Source: Phytoseiulus persimilis
Taxonomy: Eukaryota > Arthropoda > Arachnida > Mesostigmata > Phytoseiidae
DNA length: 64,000 bases
Assembly: GCA_037576195.1 (NCBI GenBank)
Contig: CM075104.1
Coordinates: 10,494,211 to 10,558,210 of the forward strand
Direction of reading: 5' to 3'
The first letter of the stretch is position 1. Every line of letters begins with the position of its first letter. The notes under the pieces are model-generated. The model saw only the letters and a list, made by a program, of their open reading frames with translations, was not told where the DNA came from and made no database searches. A program made the position numbers and the translations under genes. Positions 12,189 to 55,294 of the stretch are shown piece by piece.

Positions 12189-13376
12189 TCAGACCGTTTC
12201 TCCAGCCGGCAGAAGCGTTGTGTATAAAGTATTCGTCTCACTCGTCCTGCCTTTTGAATCTTTGCGTAAACCTCCGAAAAGTAGAAGCTCATATGGCGTA
12301 GACAGCAAAGAGAATCCTGTGAGAACTCCCCGGATCGAGCAATCGTGATTGGGTCTCAGCCATCGGACGCTGTGGTGCTCCAACTCACTCAAAGACAGCA
12401 TGTGCAGATACATGGATGGCTTCTTCGAATGACACCCCCATTCGCAAGTATCCTGAGCGCATTTGGCCTCGTAGGGCGCCAGGGTGACGGCAAGGTTCTT
12501 CCCAACTTTCACTAGCTGCTTCAAATAGTCGCCATTCTTAGGGGCGAAGTGCTCGTCTATGACAGAAATACGCCTCCACTTGAAGAACACTCCGATATCG
12601 AGGAGCCACACTTCTTCTCCATGCCAAGTCGCGCCGATGTACAAGACTTGGTTTTCTGAAACCTTCATCTGGCATAACGTATCCAGATCGGTGGGCTGAT
12701 CCCTGGAAACGGCGTTCTCTGAGGTCCACGTGAGAGTCTTCAAATCCAGACAGAAAATGTCCGACTGCCCTGCCGAGGACTCTTCCGGGTCGTAATGCAC
12801 GAGTACGGCGAAATCACCCACGACAGTTGGGTTGACGAAGAACCTCCGGGGAGGTCGCGTGAGCTCGGTCACATCACGAACCGCGCGGTTCCTCAAGTTG
12901 CAAAGAACTACCGCACCGTCTGCTTCGTCCTGATCTCCTTCTTGATCGAAAGATGGACCGAGAAATACGAGAACGTTCTCTCCGAGAGGGCAAATCGCCT
13001 CTGCGAATAGATTCTGGGGGGCGAGCGCGCATCGCTCCCACTCTCTCCGCACGAGATCGAATGTCCAGAAAAGATTATTTGACACCACTAGCATCTTCGA
13101 ATCACTCCCGCAAACGGCAGCGCGTTGGTAAGCGCAGGGCGGTGGGACTTGCTGGTCTGAGAATCTCCGATGTTTGAAAAACTTGGCTCTGCGGTTGGTC
13201 AACTGGAGTTCGAACTGGCGCGTGCGTTGCCGAGTCAGGTTCTCGGTGGCTCGACGGAACTTCTCGTTGACTTGAAGTGTTCGTTGGAGGTCTTGATAGA
13301 CGTTCAGAAAGGACAGCACCAGTTCCAAAAGTTCCAGCGGAAGTTGGTCAATGGTCACACTGGGTTCAGCGGTCAT
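12189..13376 (-). CDS. F-box/kelch-like protein related to FBXO42, intronless
   Basis: Probable substrate receptor of an SCF ubiquitin ligase. A single 395-codon frame starts at ATG 13376. Residues about 8-50 form an F-box (IDQLPLELLELVLSFLNVYQ). The rest reads as divergent kelch-type beta-propeller blades, for example VLYIGATWHGEEVWLLDIG and a final LLLFGGLRKDSKG before TNTLYTTLLP. Both the position of the F-box and the closing blade, reached after a block resembling MYLHMLSLSELEHHSVRW, match FBXO42. Human FBXO42 is about 717 residues with a long disordered insert between propeller and C-terminal blade. Here that insert is nearly absent, and most other multi-domain genes in this window are spliced while this one is not. 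A different F-box/kelch paralogue is the main alternative. Confidence 0.8.
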   Translation of the reverse strand: MTAEPSVTIDQLPLELLELVLSFLNVYQDLQRTLQVNEKFRRATENLTRQRTRQFELQLTNRRAKFFKHRRFSDQQVPPPCAYQRAAVCGSDSKMLVVSNNLFWTFDLVRREWERCALAPQNLFAEAICPLGENVLVFLGPSFDQEGDQDEADGAVVLCNLRNRAVRDVTELTRPPRRFFVNPTVVGDFAVLVHYDPEESSAGQSDIFCLDLKTLTWTSENAVSRDQPTDLDTLCQMKVSENQVLYIGATWHGEEVWLLDIGVFFKWRRISVIDEHFAPKNGDYLKQLVKVGKNLAVTLAPYEAKCAQDTCEWGCHSKKPSMYLHMLSLSELEHHSVRWLRPNHDCSIRGVLTGFSLLSTPYELLLFGGLRKDSKGRTSETNTLYTTLLPAGETV

Positions 13377-15147
13377 CGTTCCCGAAGATCAGCCTGGATA
13401 CAATACCCATGGAAACTGAATCAATTCTGTCAAGGGCTCATAGAAGAGATGGAAGCAATCGACGCTCATGGCGTGGCCCGGATTCCCGCGTGGGATGCTG
13501 ACCCTCGCCGTCAAATGTCAGTGTACCCGATCGCATTCAAACGTTAACTCTCATTGAGCACTCAAGTGTAGAAGATGCGCGACGGGGATGGGACCAAAAT
13601 GCATGGGAGGATTCCCACATTCACTTCTAACAAACATGAGAACTTTTTCTCACACCACCACGGAATAGCTTATCGAGTTGAATCTTCCAGAACTCATCAC
13701 GGGTTCTATTATCGAATGACCTACCGATTTCTCCCCGATACGGAACAAGGAATCCAAGCGGAAGCAAGTTCCTGGGGACGGATCGACAGAGAACAGGCGA
13801 CAGGAGTCGAGTGCGGCTACTGAAGTGTGTCCCATACTCCAGGTCACAACTGCACGGAGAGGCGTGCTGAGAGTTATGGGGGAATTAACTCTCTGGATAA
13901 CGCTTGGGAACTTTCTGATTGGACGAGATGCATCGAACAGGCCCATGTTCTCAAACTGTATGCACTCTGAGGTGAATCGGGTTAAACCCTGTGAATCGAG
14001 ATCCTGACATTGCGTCCCTCCGACAGTCCTCACTGTGGAATGACGATACCGCTCACTCCTTGGGGGTCAGATGAAGGAGACTTGGCTAGCTGAGTCTAAT
14101 CCGAAAATAGCGTCGAAACGGCCCGCTCTGAACGACTGTTGGAATAATGCCTCCATCCAGGTGACGGTTCCTCGAGTCATCGGGTTGGACTCTTTCGCAA
14201 ATCTTATTTGAGGAGAACAATGATTTTCGACGCTGCGTCAGTTCACGTAGAATTGATTATTCCCACGGTACATGATTTTCCGATTCATTCATCTGACAGG
14301 AATCCCCAGGAGCAGTGCATCTCGGGTCGGACCGTGTTCAGGCACAGGAGAATTGAGCATTTTTCGAATCCCGTTACGGTGCTTTCGCTTTTCTGAGAGG
14401 GAACCGGTGGAGTTGAAGTACAGTTGAAACTTGCCGTAGCAAATCCGCAGGCTGAAAACTCCGGTGAAGTTCCGTATCAACCGACTCTCCATATTCAGGG
14501 AGGTCCATGTTTGAGTTGTTATTTCTGTCAGAATATTGGAAGTCGGGGAAATTTCTCAGTTCCGGTATACTTCATCGAGGGAAGAAATGACGCGGATAAT
14601 ATCTCCATCTACCACTGGCGTCATGACGAAATCGCAAAGCATCATGAGGATTCCGCCGATTCGCTCCCCGCTCGCTTCGAGTCACTTGCGGGCCTCGAGC
14701 ATCGCCTGCAACAGCTGAACAAGCTTCCGTTGGAGTCAAAAACATTCGGTCTACTCGTTCGGGGAACCGAAGTCCTTTGCGTAGGCTACAGCATCCCCTG
14801 AAAATCAGTCGGAGCACAAATCCACGTGCGAGGTTCTGTATCCGAACTGTTTTCAACTGATGGCAGCAAGAAAATATCGGTCCTCTCAGAAGATTTGAAT
14901 TTATTCATAACGTTAAAAACAAGAAAAACTCCTCGACGAACTCTCATGCGCGAGATGAATATCGGCTCCCCTCTCGATTTGCTACGGCTTCGAATGAGTA
15001 GAGGCGAAGAGTGCGGGCGCATTCTTTATCCTAACTATCGCAGCTGACAGTTCCTCCACCGAGACGTCCTTGTCGTCCTGATGAACGCGGAGAACATTTC
15101 GGAATCGCTACCCTATGACAGGCAGCCGAAAGACATTTGGTAGCCAA
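13377..15147. other. Gap between F-box gene and TPI; no gene recognised
   Basis: Short frames on both strands (the longest, about 125 codons, at 13650-14033 minus and 14424-14801 plus) have no recognisable motifs. The right part is the TPI 3' UTR. The rest probably carries the F-box gene promoter. Confidence 0.4.
14900..14905 (-). terminator. Probable polyadenylation signal of TPI
   Basis: Plus-strand TTTATT is AATAAA on the minus strand, about 245 nt downstream of the TPI stop codon. Strand and distance are right for its 3' UTR. Confidence 0.45.
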
Positions 15148-16321
<1,174 letters not shown>

Positions 16322-18742
16322 ATGCCTGTCACAAAGGTCTCCGAACAACAGAAATGGATCCTGGCGTTCAGTGTTGTTGTTGCATTGTCGCTCGCAACTC
16401 GTTTCCATAAAATCTCTGAGCCAGATCATGTGTGCTGGGATGAAACCCATTTCGGAAAAATGGGTTCTTGGTACATCAACCAGTCGTTCTTTTTCGATGT
16501 CCACCCTCCCCTGGGTAAGATGCTCATCGGACTGTCCGGGCACTTGACCGGTTATAACGGCACGTTCCCCTTCAACAAACCCGGAGACAAGTACCATGAC
16601 ACGAAATACCTCGGAATGAGGGTATTTTGCGCCTTTCTCGGCGCCTCCATTCCTCCAATGGCATTCGTGGCCCTCGGTAGTTTGACCAACAAGCTGACAG
16701 CTGCGCTCCTCGGTTCATCTCTGATATTGTTCGACGTCGGCATGATTACTTTGACTCAGTACATTCTCTTGGATCCTCCGCTACTGTGCTTCATCATGGC
16801 GTCGTTCGCTTCTTGTGTGACCCTTCAGCGTTTCGAGCCGTTCTCGAAGCTTTGGTGGACGTGCCTCACGTGCACCGGTATCTTCCTGGCCTGCTCCATC
16901 AGCGTGAAGTTCGTCGGTCTGTTCATAGTGCTCACTGTCGGTACTCACACCGGATGGGACCTCTGGCTCCTCCTGGGAGATCTGCGGATGCCGCTGTGGA
17001 AAGTGCGGAAACACTTCCTAGCACGTGTTCTCTGTTTGATCGTTCTGCCCGTAGTTCTCTACACGTGCTTCTTCTACATCCACCTACACCGGCTCTCGAA
17101 AACTGGAAACGGGGACGGCTTCTACAGTTCAGAGTTTCAAGCCCGCCTGGAAGGCAATTCTCTCTTCACTGCGAGCATGCCGCGACAACTGGCTTACGGC
17201 GCGAAAATTTCGCTCAAAAATCACAGGACCGGTGGTGCCTACCTCCATTCTCATTTTCATCTCTACCCGGAAGGTTTGAACCCTGAGCCTCCTACCTCTT
17301 TTTTCAATTCTCCCATCGTCTAACTTCCACTATTCGGTGTGTTCCCCGAACACGGCGTGCTGCTATCATCGTATCTGATCCGAATCGTTCCAGGTGTAGG
17401 CGCGAGGCAGCAGCAGGTTACGACGTATTCTCATAAAGACGAGAACAATCACTGGATCGTCAAAACCTGGGACAGGGAGCCGGACGAGAACGATACCGTT
17501 GTCTTCGTGAAAGACGGTGATCTCATCAGGCTTGAGCACGTTCAAACGAATCGAAACCTCCATTCGCACAGAGAAGAAGCTCCCATGACGAAAAGACACT
17601 ATCAGGTGACGTGCTACGGCGAAAAGGGCATCGGCGACGCCAACGACGTTTGGCGCGTGGAAGTTGTCAAAGGTGCGGGGCCCGAGAACGAGATCAATAC
17701 AGTCACGACGAAGTTCCGACTCGTCCACTATCTGACCAACTGTGCATTACAATCACACAACAAGCAGCTGCCGAAATGGGGTTTCGATCAGATGGAAGTA
17801 AGTACGATGGGGAGGGTTCCTTGGGCTCAAGGCCACGGAATCTACGTATTCTCTGAGATGAGTCTCTGGATTGACGCCGTCATAGGCGAGCTCGTCTCTC
17901 CGACTCGGAGAGTTGCCTCATCAAATACTCCTATTCCAGGTATCGTGCACACCGAACAAACGTGAGAAGAATGCTATCTGGAACGTCGAAGACAACTGGT
18001 TCTCGAAACTGCCGAGCGAATCGTTCGAACGGTACCGGCCGGGGTTCTTGCAGATGTTCCTCGAGTCTCACGCTGTAATGTTCCAGGTCAGTAGGTTCTT
18101 TCCGTGTTATGCTCCACGGAGATGGAGCTCCGCTGTAATATTCTCATATCTGAAGATCCGAGGTAAAGAGATTCGAATCGAAATTCGCAGGGCAACGCGG
18201 GTTTGAAACCGAAAGAGGGCGAGATGACATCGCGGCCCTGGCACTGGCCCATCAATCTGAGAGGACAGTTCTTCTCCGGCTTCGAGTACCGCGTCTATTT
18301 GTTGGGAAACCCTGTGATCTGGTGGGGGAATATCGTTTTGCTGGGAACATACCTGATCATACAGGTCGGCGTCTTCATCAAGGAGAAGCGCAGAGGGAAA
18401 TTTTCGGACTCTCACTACATAACCTCTTCGTGCCGATGGCTCTTACTGGGCTGGGCTCTGCACTACTGGCCGTTCTATGCCATGGGACGAGTGTTGTACT
18501 TTCATCATTACTTCCCAGCGCTCATGTTCAGCTCTATGCTGTCGGGAATCATTGTGGATTATATCATCGACCTCTTCATCCCCACGAAACACAAGCTCTG
18601 GGCTTACGCAGTGTTTCTCGCCACAGTAATGTACAGCTTCTTAATTTTCTCGCCCCTCGCCTACGGCATGCAGGGAGCGACATCTATAATGCCCAACAGT
18701 ACGATGTACGGACTGAGATGGCTGGACACGTGGGAATTCTGA
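16322..18742 (+). CDS. POMT2: Protein O-mannosyltransferase 2 (POMT2, Drosophila twisted), complete
   Basis: ER multi-pass enzyme that, with POMT1, transfers mannose from dolichyl-phosphate mannose to Ser/Thr of proteins such as dystroglycan. Four exons keep phase: 16322-17273, 17394-17797, 17940-18086 and 18191-18742, giving 684 residues. The first luminal loop carries the acidic pair (D40, E41) in CWDETHFGKMGSW, followed by FFFDVHPPLGKMLIGL. Many hydrophobic segments follow. The MIR domain covers about residues 318-480 (GARQQQVTTYSHKD; RNLHSHREEAPM; WNVED). The C-terminal half has KPWHWPINL-like and VLYFHHYFPALMFSSML segments and ends GLRWLDTWEF. These match POMT2 rather than POMT1, whose end differs. 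Human POMT2 has a longer cytosolic N-terminus; ATG 16322 is the first in frame with the conserved start of the family. Confidence 0.97.
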
Positions 18743-19712
18743 GGAGAAATCCGACCACTGTCTCATCGTCGACTCGCCAATTCAGAGCCGCGTCGGCTGA
18801 GGACGAAAAACCCTTCTCCGATGCATGGATGCGGTGTTGTGAAATATGTGTATATTTTAATTTATTTCGGCGGAGGTTGTCAAACCCTGGAATTTCTGTA
18901 CGCGGGTGTTCACTCGCGAGAGGAATGAACAAGTCAAACCGGAAAGAATCGCCTCGAGTTCTGCCTCGTTCGAATCGCTGCTCTCCGAATATGAGCTCTG
19001 AAACCATCGAATATCCTCATGGAGGCTCCCGGCTTCCTCCAATAATGTGGTCCTTCGTCATCGACTCTTGAAGTTTCCCGGAAAATTGCCAAGTTCTATA
19101 CACAGGGTTCTCTTCCCGCAAGCCCTCGGAGCGACTGCGCACGTAAAAGAGCTCAGGGCCTGAATGCCTGCATACGATGGAAAACCGAGCGGAACTTTTC
19201 GTATTTTTAATACTCCGCTTGGAACTCGGTAGTTTCAAACAGTGATGCAGTTATCATCCGGTCCCCTTGGAGAGAGCCGCGGCGGCGCAATGATTACTTC
19301 AATACTGGACCACTCGTAGAACCTTCGAATGTTCCGCAACGGAGAGATCATCTTGCCGCAGGATGTGGGAGTTAGCGGGTCTCCATCGCATTCTTGGATG
19401 GGAAGCGTCAGAACAAAGTTTTCCATGGACATTCTAGAGGGTGAGGGAACACCTCGAGCCCGAGTAGAAGGAAGTCACTTGAAGCCGCAGCTCACGAGCT
19501 GCTGACCTCTATTCTAATGGAATGCCAAGCGATCACAGATGCAATACACGCTCAAGTGAGAAAATGAGACCTGAGGAGAAGTCATTATTCGATATTATTT
19601 TTTTTTACAACGTGAGGTCTCCTGGGAAGCCTTTAACATTCTAATTGATCACCTCCACTCGAGTCCAATAGAATCTGATCGAACCCGTCGGAAGTAAGCG
19701 CCCTCCACACTG
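18743..19712. other. Convergent 3' region of POMT2 and CHAF1B
   Basis: The stop codons of the two convergent genes are 970 bp apart. The region should contain both 3' UTRs. I see no coding candidate that looks real and no clear plus-strand AATAAA. A minus-strand AATAAA occurs near 18865, which would give CHAF1B a long 3' UTR if used. Confidence 0.4.
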
Positions 19713-21791
19713 TCACGGAGATTTCTCGTCCCCGCTATCCCCACTAATTTGAGACTCATCGAGATTGACCTCGTCGTCGTCAAAGTCCATTTTGTCACTG
19801 TCGTTGTCAGCATCGTCTTCAAGATCTTCTTTCTTATCCGATGCGGTCCCGTTGTTTTCAGCGCCTTCCTTCCTCGCTCGATTTCGCTTCCGCTTCGGAA
19901 TTTCGTCGATGGCGCTCAGGTGCGGAAGCTCCCCGGTGTACAAATCTCCTAATTCCCACTTTTCAAAAAATATAAAAGAGCAATAGCCGTCGGTAGATGA
20001 GGCCAGCAGCGTCAAGTTGTCAGGCGACCATGTGAGGTCTGATATGCGTGCGTAATGAGCGTCCGCGATCATTGCGAACGGAGTGAAGGTTTCCGTGTCA
20101 CAAACAATGATGGAGTCTACCGTCGCGGCTGCGAAGATCATCCTGTAGGGCAGTTTAACCGCGGACTCGGCGTTAAGCACTTTCCGCGTTTTGTAGAATC
20201 TTCTCGAGAAGCGTACAGCTGTCGTGAATTTGTTCGCGGTTGGTATATAGGCTATCGGCTTCGAAAAATCACTTCGGTGAAAAATATGAACGCAATTGGT
20301 CAATTTTCCATCTTGTTCGATCACTCCAGATGGCGCTATCAGAAATTCACCGTCTGGCGAGAAATCCGGCCGACGACAGAAGGATTTGAGCGTATCATCG
20401 TAGAACAATCTCGTAGAGAGCCTGGAAGGAGCGTTGAAATTGTTCAATAGGGATCAGAGACCCGATGCGGGTGTGCCGGACATATCGGAAACTATGTGCT
20501 ACGCAACGAACAGGAAGTCAAAACGAGCGCCCATCGCGGAGACCCCAGAGCCCAGAAGTTACTTACTTGGATCCGTCGGTAGAGAGAACTTCAGCCTTGG
20601 AAGCAACCCAGACCCGTCTCCGGGTGTGGGTGCTGTAGACATACATCTGGCGGTCGGAACTCAGGGTTACAACAAACTGACCCCGAGGATCGTAAGCAAC
20701 ACCTTGTATGAAGCCTTTGCGTTCCTTCAAGAAACTCATGGAGCGGCCTGCCTCGGCATCCCATATTATGGCCGTCGAGTCAACCGAGCCCGAAACGAGA
20801 CACGAGTCCCGCAGAGACCACTGTAAGTCGCATATATCTTCCACGTGTCCTCGGAGAATCTGGGGAACGGCGGTTGAAAATGAGCCTCGACGCGGGAGCA
20901 GAAGCTATGATTCGGTCGGGTCAATATATTCCTGACGGGGATCACGGCGTCGAATGGACCGAAATTCCGAATTCCGGGATGCGGATTATGAGATTTCCCC
21001 ATCGTCGCTCACCTTAAAGACCTGCCAGTTTTCTTTGTTCTCAGTCGAATCGAACAGTTGCGCTGCTTCGGAATTCTGAATTTTCCACAGAATGATGTTC
21101 GCCTCATCGTCGCCAGACGCGAGTATTTCTCCGGAGTTCGAGAAACGCACAATGTTGACGGTTCTCTGGTGACGAGTCAGGTCTGCCCGGAGTTCGATGT
21201 CGATCTGTTCAGGGAGACAAGCGGGATGCTCGCTTATTATCTTGAATAACTGGCAATCTGTTGGTGCCTTGAAACCGAGCGGGACTCATGAGTCATGAGA
21301 CTTCGGAAAATTACTACGAATTGAGGGACCTATTTCGAAAGAACGAAACTACAAGTTCACGAATGATTCCCCGGGTTTGGCATCGTGATCGCACAGCCCA
21401 TGGGAACACACAAATGCCGGTGAAACTGGAACGGTCGTCGTTTTCATGGAACATCGATAAGCTCGTCTCGACCCCTAGTACGGTTCCGAAGTCATGAGTC
21501 ACATGACGTCACAATTTCTCAGTCATTATTCCGAATCGCGAGCAGGGGGGCGAATCAATTAGATACTCGCGAACTGATTCCTCGAGGCTCCTCTCCTATT
21601 ATCGAGCCTACCTGTTTTTCTTTGTTTCCTCCCGATTCCTGCTCCAATTTCAGCCACCAGATTCTGATGTGAGTGTCCGTACCACAAGTTGCTATGCGTA
21701 ACTCTTTGTCGTCATTCTTCGACTGAAAGTCTACGCTGAACAAGGGGCTGGTGTCCAACCACCATGCCAATTGAGGTACCAAGCACTTCAT
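19713..21791 (-). CDS. CHAF1B: Chromatin assembly factor 1 p60 subunit (CHAF1B), complete
   Basis: WD40 subunit of CAF-1, which deposits H3-H4 on newly replicated DNA in the nucleus. Four exons keep phase: 21791-21612, 21204-21013, 20859-20567 and 20421-19713, giving 457 residues. Start ATG 21791 gives MKCLVPQLAWW, aligned with the family start; nine bases upstream another in-frame ATG exists. Characteristic blades include RIATCGTDTHIRIWWL, TVNIVRFSNSGEILASGDDE, SGSVDSTAIIWDAEAG, LSSDRQMYVYS and SSTDGYCSFIFFEKWELG. RLFYDDTLKSFCRRPDFSPDG is a CHAF1B hallmark. The tail (about residues 390-457) is basic and then highly acidic. Human CHAF1B is 559 residues; the C-terminal part bearing the ASF1-binding B-domain motif is not seen here. 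Confidence 0.95.
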
Positions 21792-23484
21792 TCCCCACAA
21801 GATGCGCTCGTGAATTTTCTCCCGAAAAGGTTTCAGGTGTTCTCTGCCCCGACCACCGAGTCAGTCGGAGTTGCTACAGCTCCGATCAGCCCCAGGAAGG
21901 TGAAACCAATATGCACCAACGTCTTCGACACTAATACAAACGAGGCGGAGCGCCCCGGTTATCGGAACGAAAAAAACACGATATCTGAGTGTTTTGGATT
22001 TTTTGCTCGAAGCACTAACGCAGGACCGCCAAAAGTATACTCCGCGCCTCTCGTTCTGCGTTCGCGGATGGATTTCCGGGCGCAATATTCGAAATGATCT
22101 CACCCACGAGCGCGGAGGTCCGTTGTACCGATCGAAGGTACTCCGTGTCTCCGTGACAACGGAGATTCCAATTTCCGTCATACCGAAATTGAGTTTATAA
22201 TGGGTGGTCATACGAGACGAACGTCGACAGATCTCTGATTGTTACCCTGAGATCACAGTCCGGTTTCCGGGTGCTTGTAAACAATATGGCGGCCCCCATG
22301 AGCGAATTCTCGCATCCGCAGCTGAGTGACGGACGCGAACTTCTGCGCGTTTGAAACTCACATTTGCCGGGTGTCGTGAAGTCATGTTGTTTGGAATCTG
22401 ATCAGTGAGATCAGAGAAGTCACAAATGTTCGCTGAACGTGGAACTCTCTGGCGACGTACCTATGAGCCAACGCGCTGTGGGGTAAGCCTGAAAACGCAC
22501 CGGTTTTTGGGGCGCGGTTCGGCCCATGATTGATATGATTGACAGCTGTCGTGAGTGGACCTTGGGGTGGGCTGCAGTTTTCCGTGTCGTGAGGAGACGC
22601 GGATATTCGATCATCACCTCTTGGAGTCGGACTGTTCTTTATTGGCACAAATCGAGGCACTTCCCGCAACATGTTGCTGCGGAGACCCGTTTTCCTTCGG
22701 AACTTCATGTTCTCACCCGGTGATCTGAGAGCTACGTTCGGGGAGTCTTCGATGGATTGGAAAAGGGACGCTACATCAGAACAACTTCCTTGCGTGGATG
22801 AACAGAACTTCGGCTGTATGAGTCATTCCTGGCGAAGTGTCATGCGAGCTCTCGTGCACAGTCTCCGTTGTCGTAGATATACGCCCAATATTCCCTCGAT
22901 AATTTTTCCTCATACTTCGAAGCTTCGAGGTGCGTCGTCACTCGTTCTGACACCACCGCCGAATCATCTCGATGCGAAGCATGTCTCTGACGTGCATGCT
23001 TGGATGGTACTAACTGGGTAATTAGATCATTCGAACAATGTACTCAGGCTTCCGTGTTTCGGTTCTTGCAGAATCCGACCCGTGCAACTGTACGAGATCG
23101 ATGACCTGAAGCGACGCGCCGCAGCATCGAGGAAGATGTTGATGCACCGAGGCTTCACTAGCATTGCTCTTCCACTGCTGTTGATCCGTTGATCACGGAA
23201 TACTCAAATCATCACTTTAGGCTAGAGCAACCAAACTTTTTTGCACCCGAACCGCAACTGAGGTTGTGAACAACTCAACCAAAGATATTCCACCTCTCAC
23301 AAAGGAACAAATGGGGAAGCTTTAAACGAATTTCAAACGTATTAACTTATGAAAGCAACGCCAGTGGAAACAAGATTCACGGAATCTCACGCAATCTGTA
23401 CCAGAGAAACGCGGCGCAACTCTATTCCTTTCGGACCAATAGTTATATGTCATCGGAATCGATCAACGGCGTCATATATACATC
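21792..23484. promoter_or_regulatory. Divergent upstream region of CHAF1B and WDR47, with YY1-like site
   Basis: 1.7 kb between two divergent start codons. AATATGGCGGC at 22283-22293 resembles the animal YY1 consensus (AANATGGCGGC), often found just downstream of transcription starts. It could belong to either gene. No protein-coding frame in the stretch was convincing. Confidence 0.35.
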
Positions 23485-52762
<29,278 letters not shown>

Positions 52763-53190
52763 AGTGATCTAACGGATTTGGGTAAAGAACCAATTTAGCA
52801 GACCAAGCGGCAAACTGCTAGGAATTGGATTCGGAGAGAGCTTCATCGTTTGCGTAGATGGAGTCGTTGACACAGAGTTGTCGATGGCTTGTCTTAGGGC
52901 GGAAAGGGTTTCGCACCACGTCTTACAGACGTAGCTCAGTGCCATGAAGCCACATGCTCCACAATATTAACACAAGCCCTCTATCCGTTCTACGCCTTTT
53001 CCCGCTATGCATTTACATTATTAAAACGAACTTCGAACAAAATTTTGAATTTAATTTCAACAAATGTCCGAGAAGGAGCCCACCAAATTCAAACTGCGAT
53101 CCCGAAGATCGTCGATGTCTCCACCTTGAACGAGCGCGAACACGAACAAAGTGTTGGAGCAAATAAATTTTTGTTGATTCTTCGAGATCA
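52763..53190 (+). terminator. WDR47 3' UTR and polyadenylation signal
   Basis: AATAAA at 53162-53167 lies about 400 nt after the WDR47 stop codon on the same strand. The intervening sequence has no other coding frame of note. Confidence 0.55.
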
Positions 53191-55294
53191 TCGAGTTTTT
53201 CATCTCGATCCATCGTGCGTCTGGAATTAAAACTTTGTCCCTGGCCCTCCCGAGAGGGGAGAGATCGAACTGGATTTCGCCCCCGTGAGCATGTTATCGA
53301 CAGGTAAATCCGGTTCGTAAACCGTCCGATCGTGATGTACCGTATAACAAGAAAGATTGAGAGTGCCTCAAAACCATGCCCATCACACTGCGGCAAACCG
53401 AGTTTCCCAAACGACAATTTGCGACTCCTCGTGGATTCTCTTGACGCCAAAAGCCGAGAGAACAGCCCATGCTTGCTGAGGTTGCCTAGGCTGGACGCGG
53501 TTTAATGTTCGCGCTCGATAACAACCTTGCTGTGAAATGTATACGGTCTGGTTCCAAGAGAATCGGAATGATCGTGAAATCCTCGTTCGAGATTTCCTCA
53601 ACTGCTCTATTCCGTATTTATCGTGACGCTGTCCGAACGGCCTCGACTGGAATTCGAGAGATGAGCCCTGCGACCGGACCCACGGAAGGTTTCTGCTCTC
53701 TGAGTCGGTGTGCCGTGTAGAATGTGCCGAGAGCCGAGGATGCACGTCAAGCGTCCCACAAGTCGGATGAGGTCGAGCTGTGTCGTATCTGCCCGCTGTC
53801 ATCAGGAGGCTGGTTGAAAAATGCGGTGACTCCGAGTCTCTCGGGATTCTATTTCTCGCAGAAGACAACGTTTCTCGGGATAGTTTTATTCTTCAACATC
53901 CGCTGCATGAGAACTTCTATCAGTGAAGGTTGGAAACTACTGCAGTCGATCCGATCACGGGTGCAAAATGGTCGAGGCCAACAGTAGCGACCGAGCTGGC
54001 AAAGCGAGAATGCAGTGTAGCTAGAAAGCGGTCGCGTTGCCATCATCGTAATATTCATCGAATTTCAGGGCGAAGGTTAGACGGAGAGAACACGAATCTT
54101 CTCAGGGAGAAGGTTCCAGCAACGCAACTTCTATTAATCATTGGAAACTTACAAATTATTCAACGTCAGGTGCTCCCTCACCGGAGAGTCCAGTTCCAGA
54201 ACGTCACATCTGCGAAATCATCGATCTTAGGGTTCTCGCAGAATATCGTAGGCCTCGGTATGATGGGCTCCATAGTATGTATAGAAATTCTCAAATCGTT
54301 TTCTTCTATCTTCTTGCACCATATGAAAATCGCGTTGCGGTCCAAAACGGCACATCTCTACGTACCACTTCCCATGAACTCAATTTCCCACTGAAATGAG
54401 CCGAGGCAACTCGGTTTTCCGCTGAGCATGACTCCTCGAATGTCGAATCGGGTAAATGTCTCGATCGATACAAGATGGATGTTTAGTGGAGTGTGGCGAA
54501 TCCGTGATTGTCATCTGTCTACGTTGACGGAGCATCGAGCGTGAAAATTCTTGCGCTGCACAAATCAGAAGTCTTATGCTTCTCCTAATTCTATCAATGT
54601 CGTCGGATCCGAGCTCTCTCGCTAATACACACTTACATCGTGTTCGGAAACGCAATCGTCGTCTCTGTTTCCTGCATTTCTGCATACAGCTTTAGAGATT
54701 TTAGGCTTTCGGATTCAAAACGTCACATCTCCATCCGGCCGATATTTGGTTTCACCGTTTCTCCGCGGGAATTTCGATAGCTGACCACATGATCCAATAG
54801 CACTCCGCGGCTGCGTAACCGTGACTAAGTTTCAAGAGAATATAGTCGATTGGACGGAAGACCTCGGTTTTTCGTTGCTTCCTCCAAAACCGAAAAAGGA
54901 CAGGTTTGACGTGCTGATGCTGGGCTCTCCAATCAACCCCAGCTTTCAGGCATGGGAATAGAAAGATCGATGGAGCACTTGGCCTCCATGGTTGGTACCG
55001 CCGACATGGAAGTTTCACTCCTCAGGTATGTTCTACCTATCAACTGTGAAGCACCATTCCAGCTGGCCTGGAATTGTGCATACTGAGAGGAAGAGAATAA
55101 CCTCCCCGCAGCCGTCGTCAGTGCAACCTCAGAGCCGCAGAACACCCTTCCACATGTGTTGACAAATGTACTGTATCCACAGACGATGTGCAGCGGCGAA
55201 TAGGTGATCCTATTGTAGCAGTGGTGAGCATCGAAGGAGGAGACACCCAAGCTCTATCTCCGTTTCACATCGCTCCTCGTAGCGCACATTTTCA
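53191..55294. repeat. 3' flank of IR copy A, duplicated at 61.7-62.8 kb
   Basis: Segments such as GAGAGTGCCT and GCCCATCACACT (about 53354-53388), TAGCGACCGAGC and GAAAGCGGTCGCGTTGC recur in the same order at about 61.67-62.14 kb. A minus-strand AATAAA occurs at equivalent positions (about 53883 and 61965), so both could be 3' UTR ends. No coding gene was found inside. Confidence 0.65.

Noticed and set aside
18322..19071. 249-codon plus-strand frame
   Set aside because: Out-of-frame shadow of POMT2 exon 4 running on into its 3' UTR.
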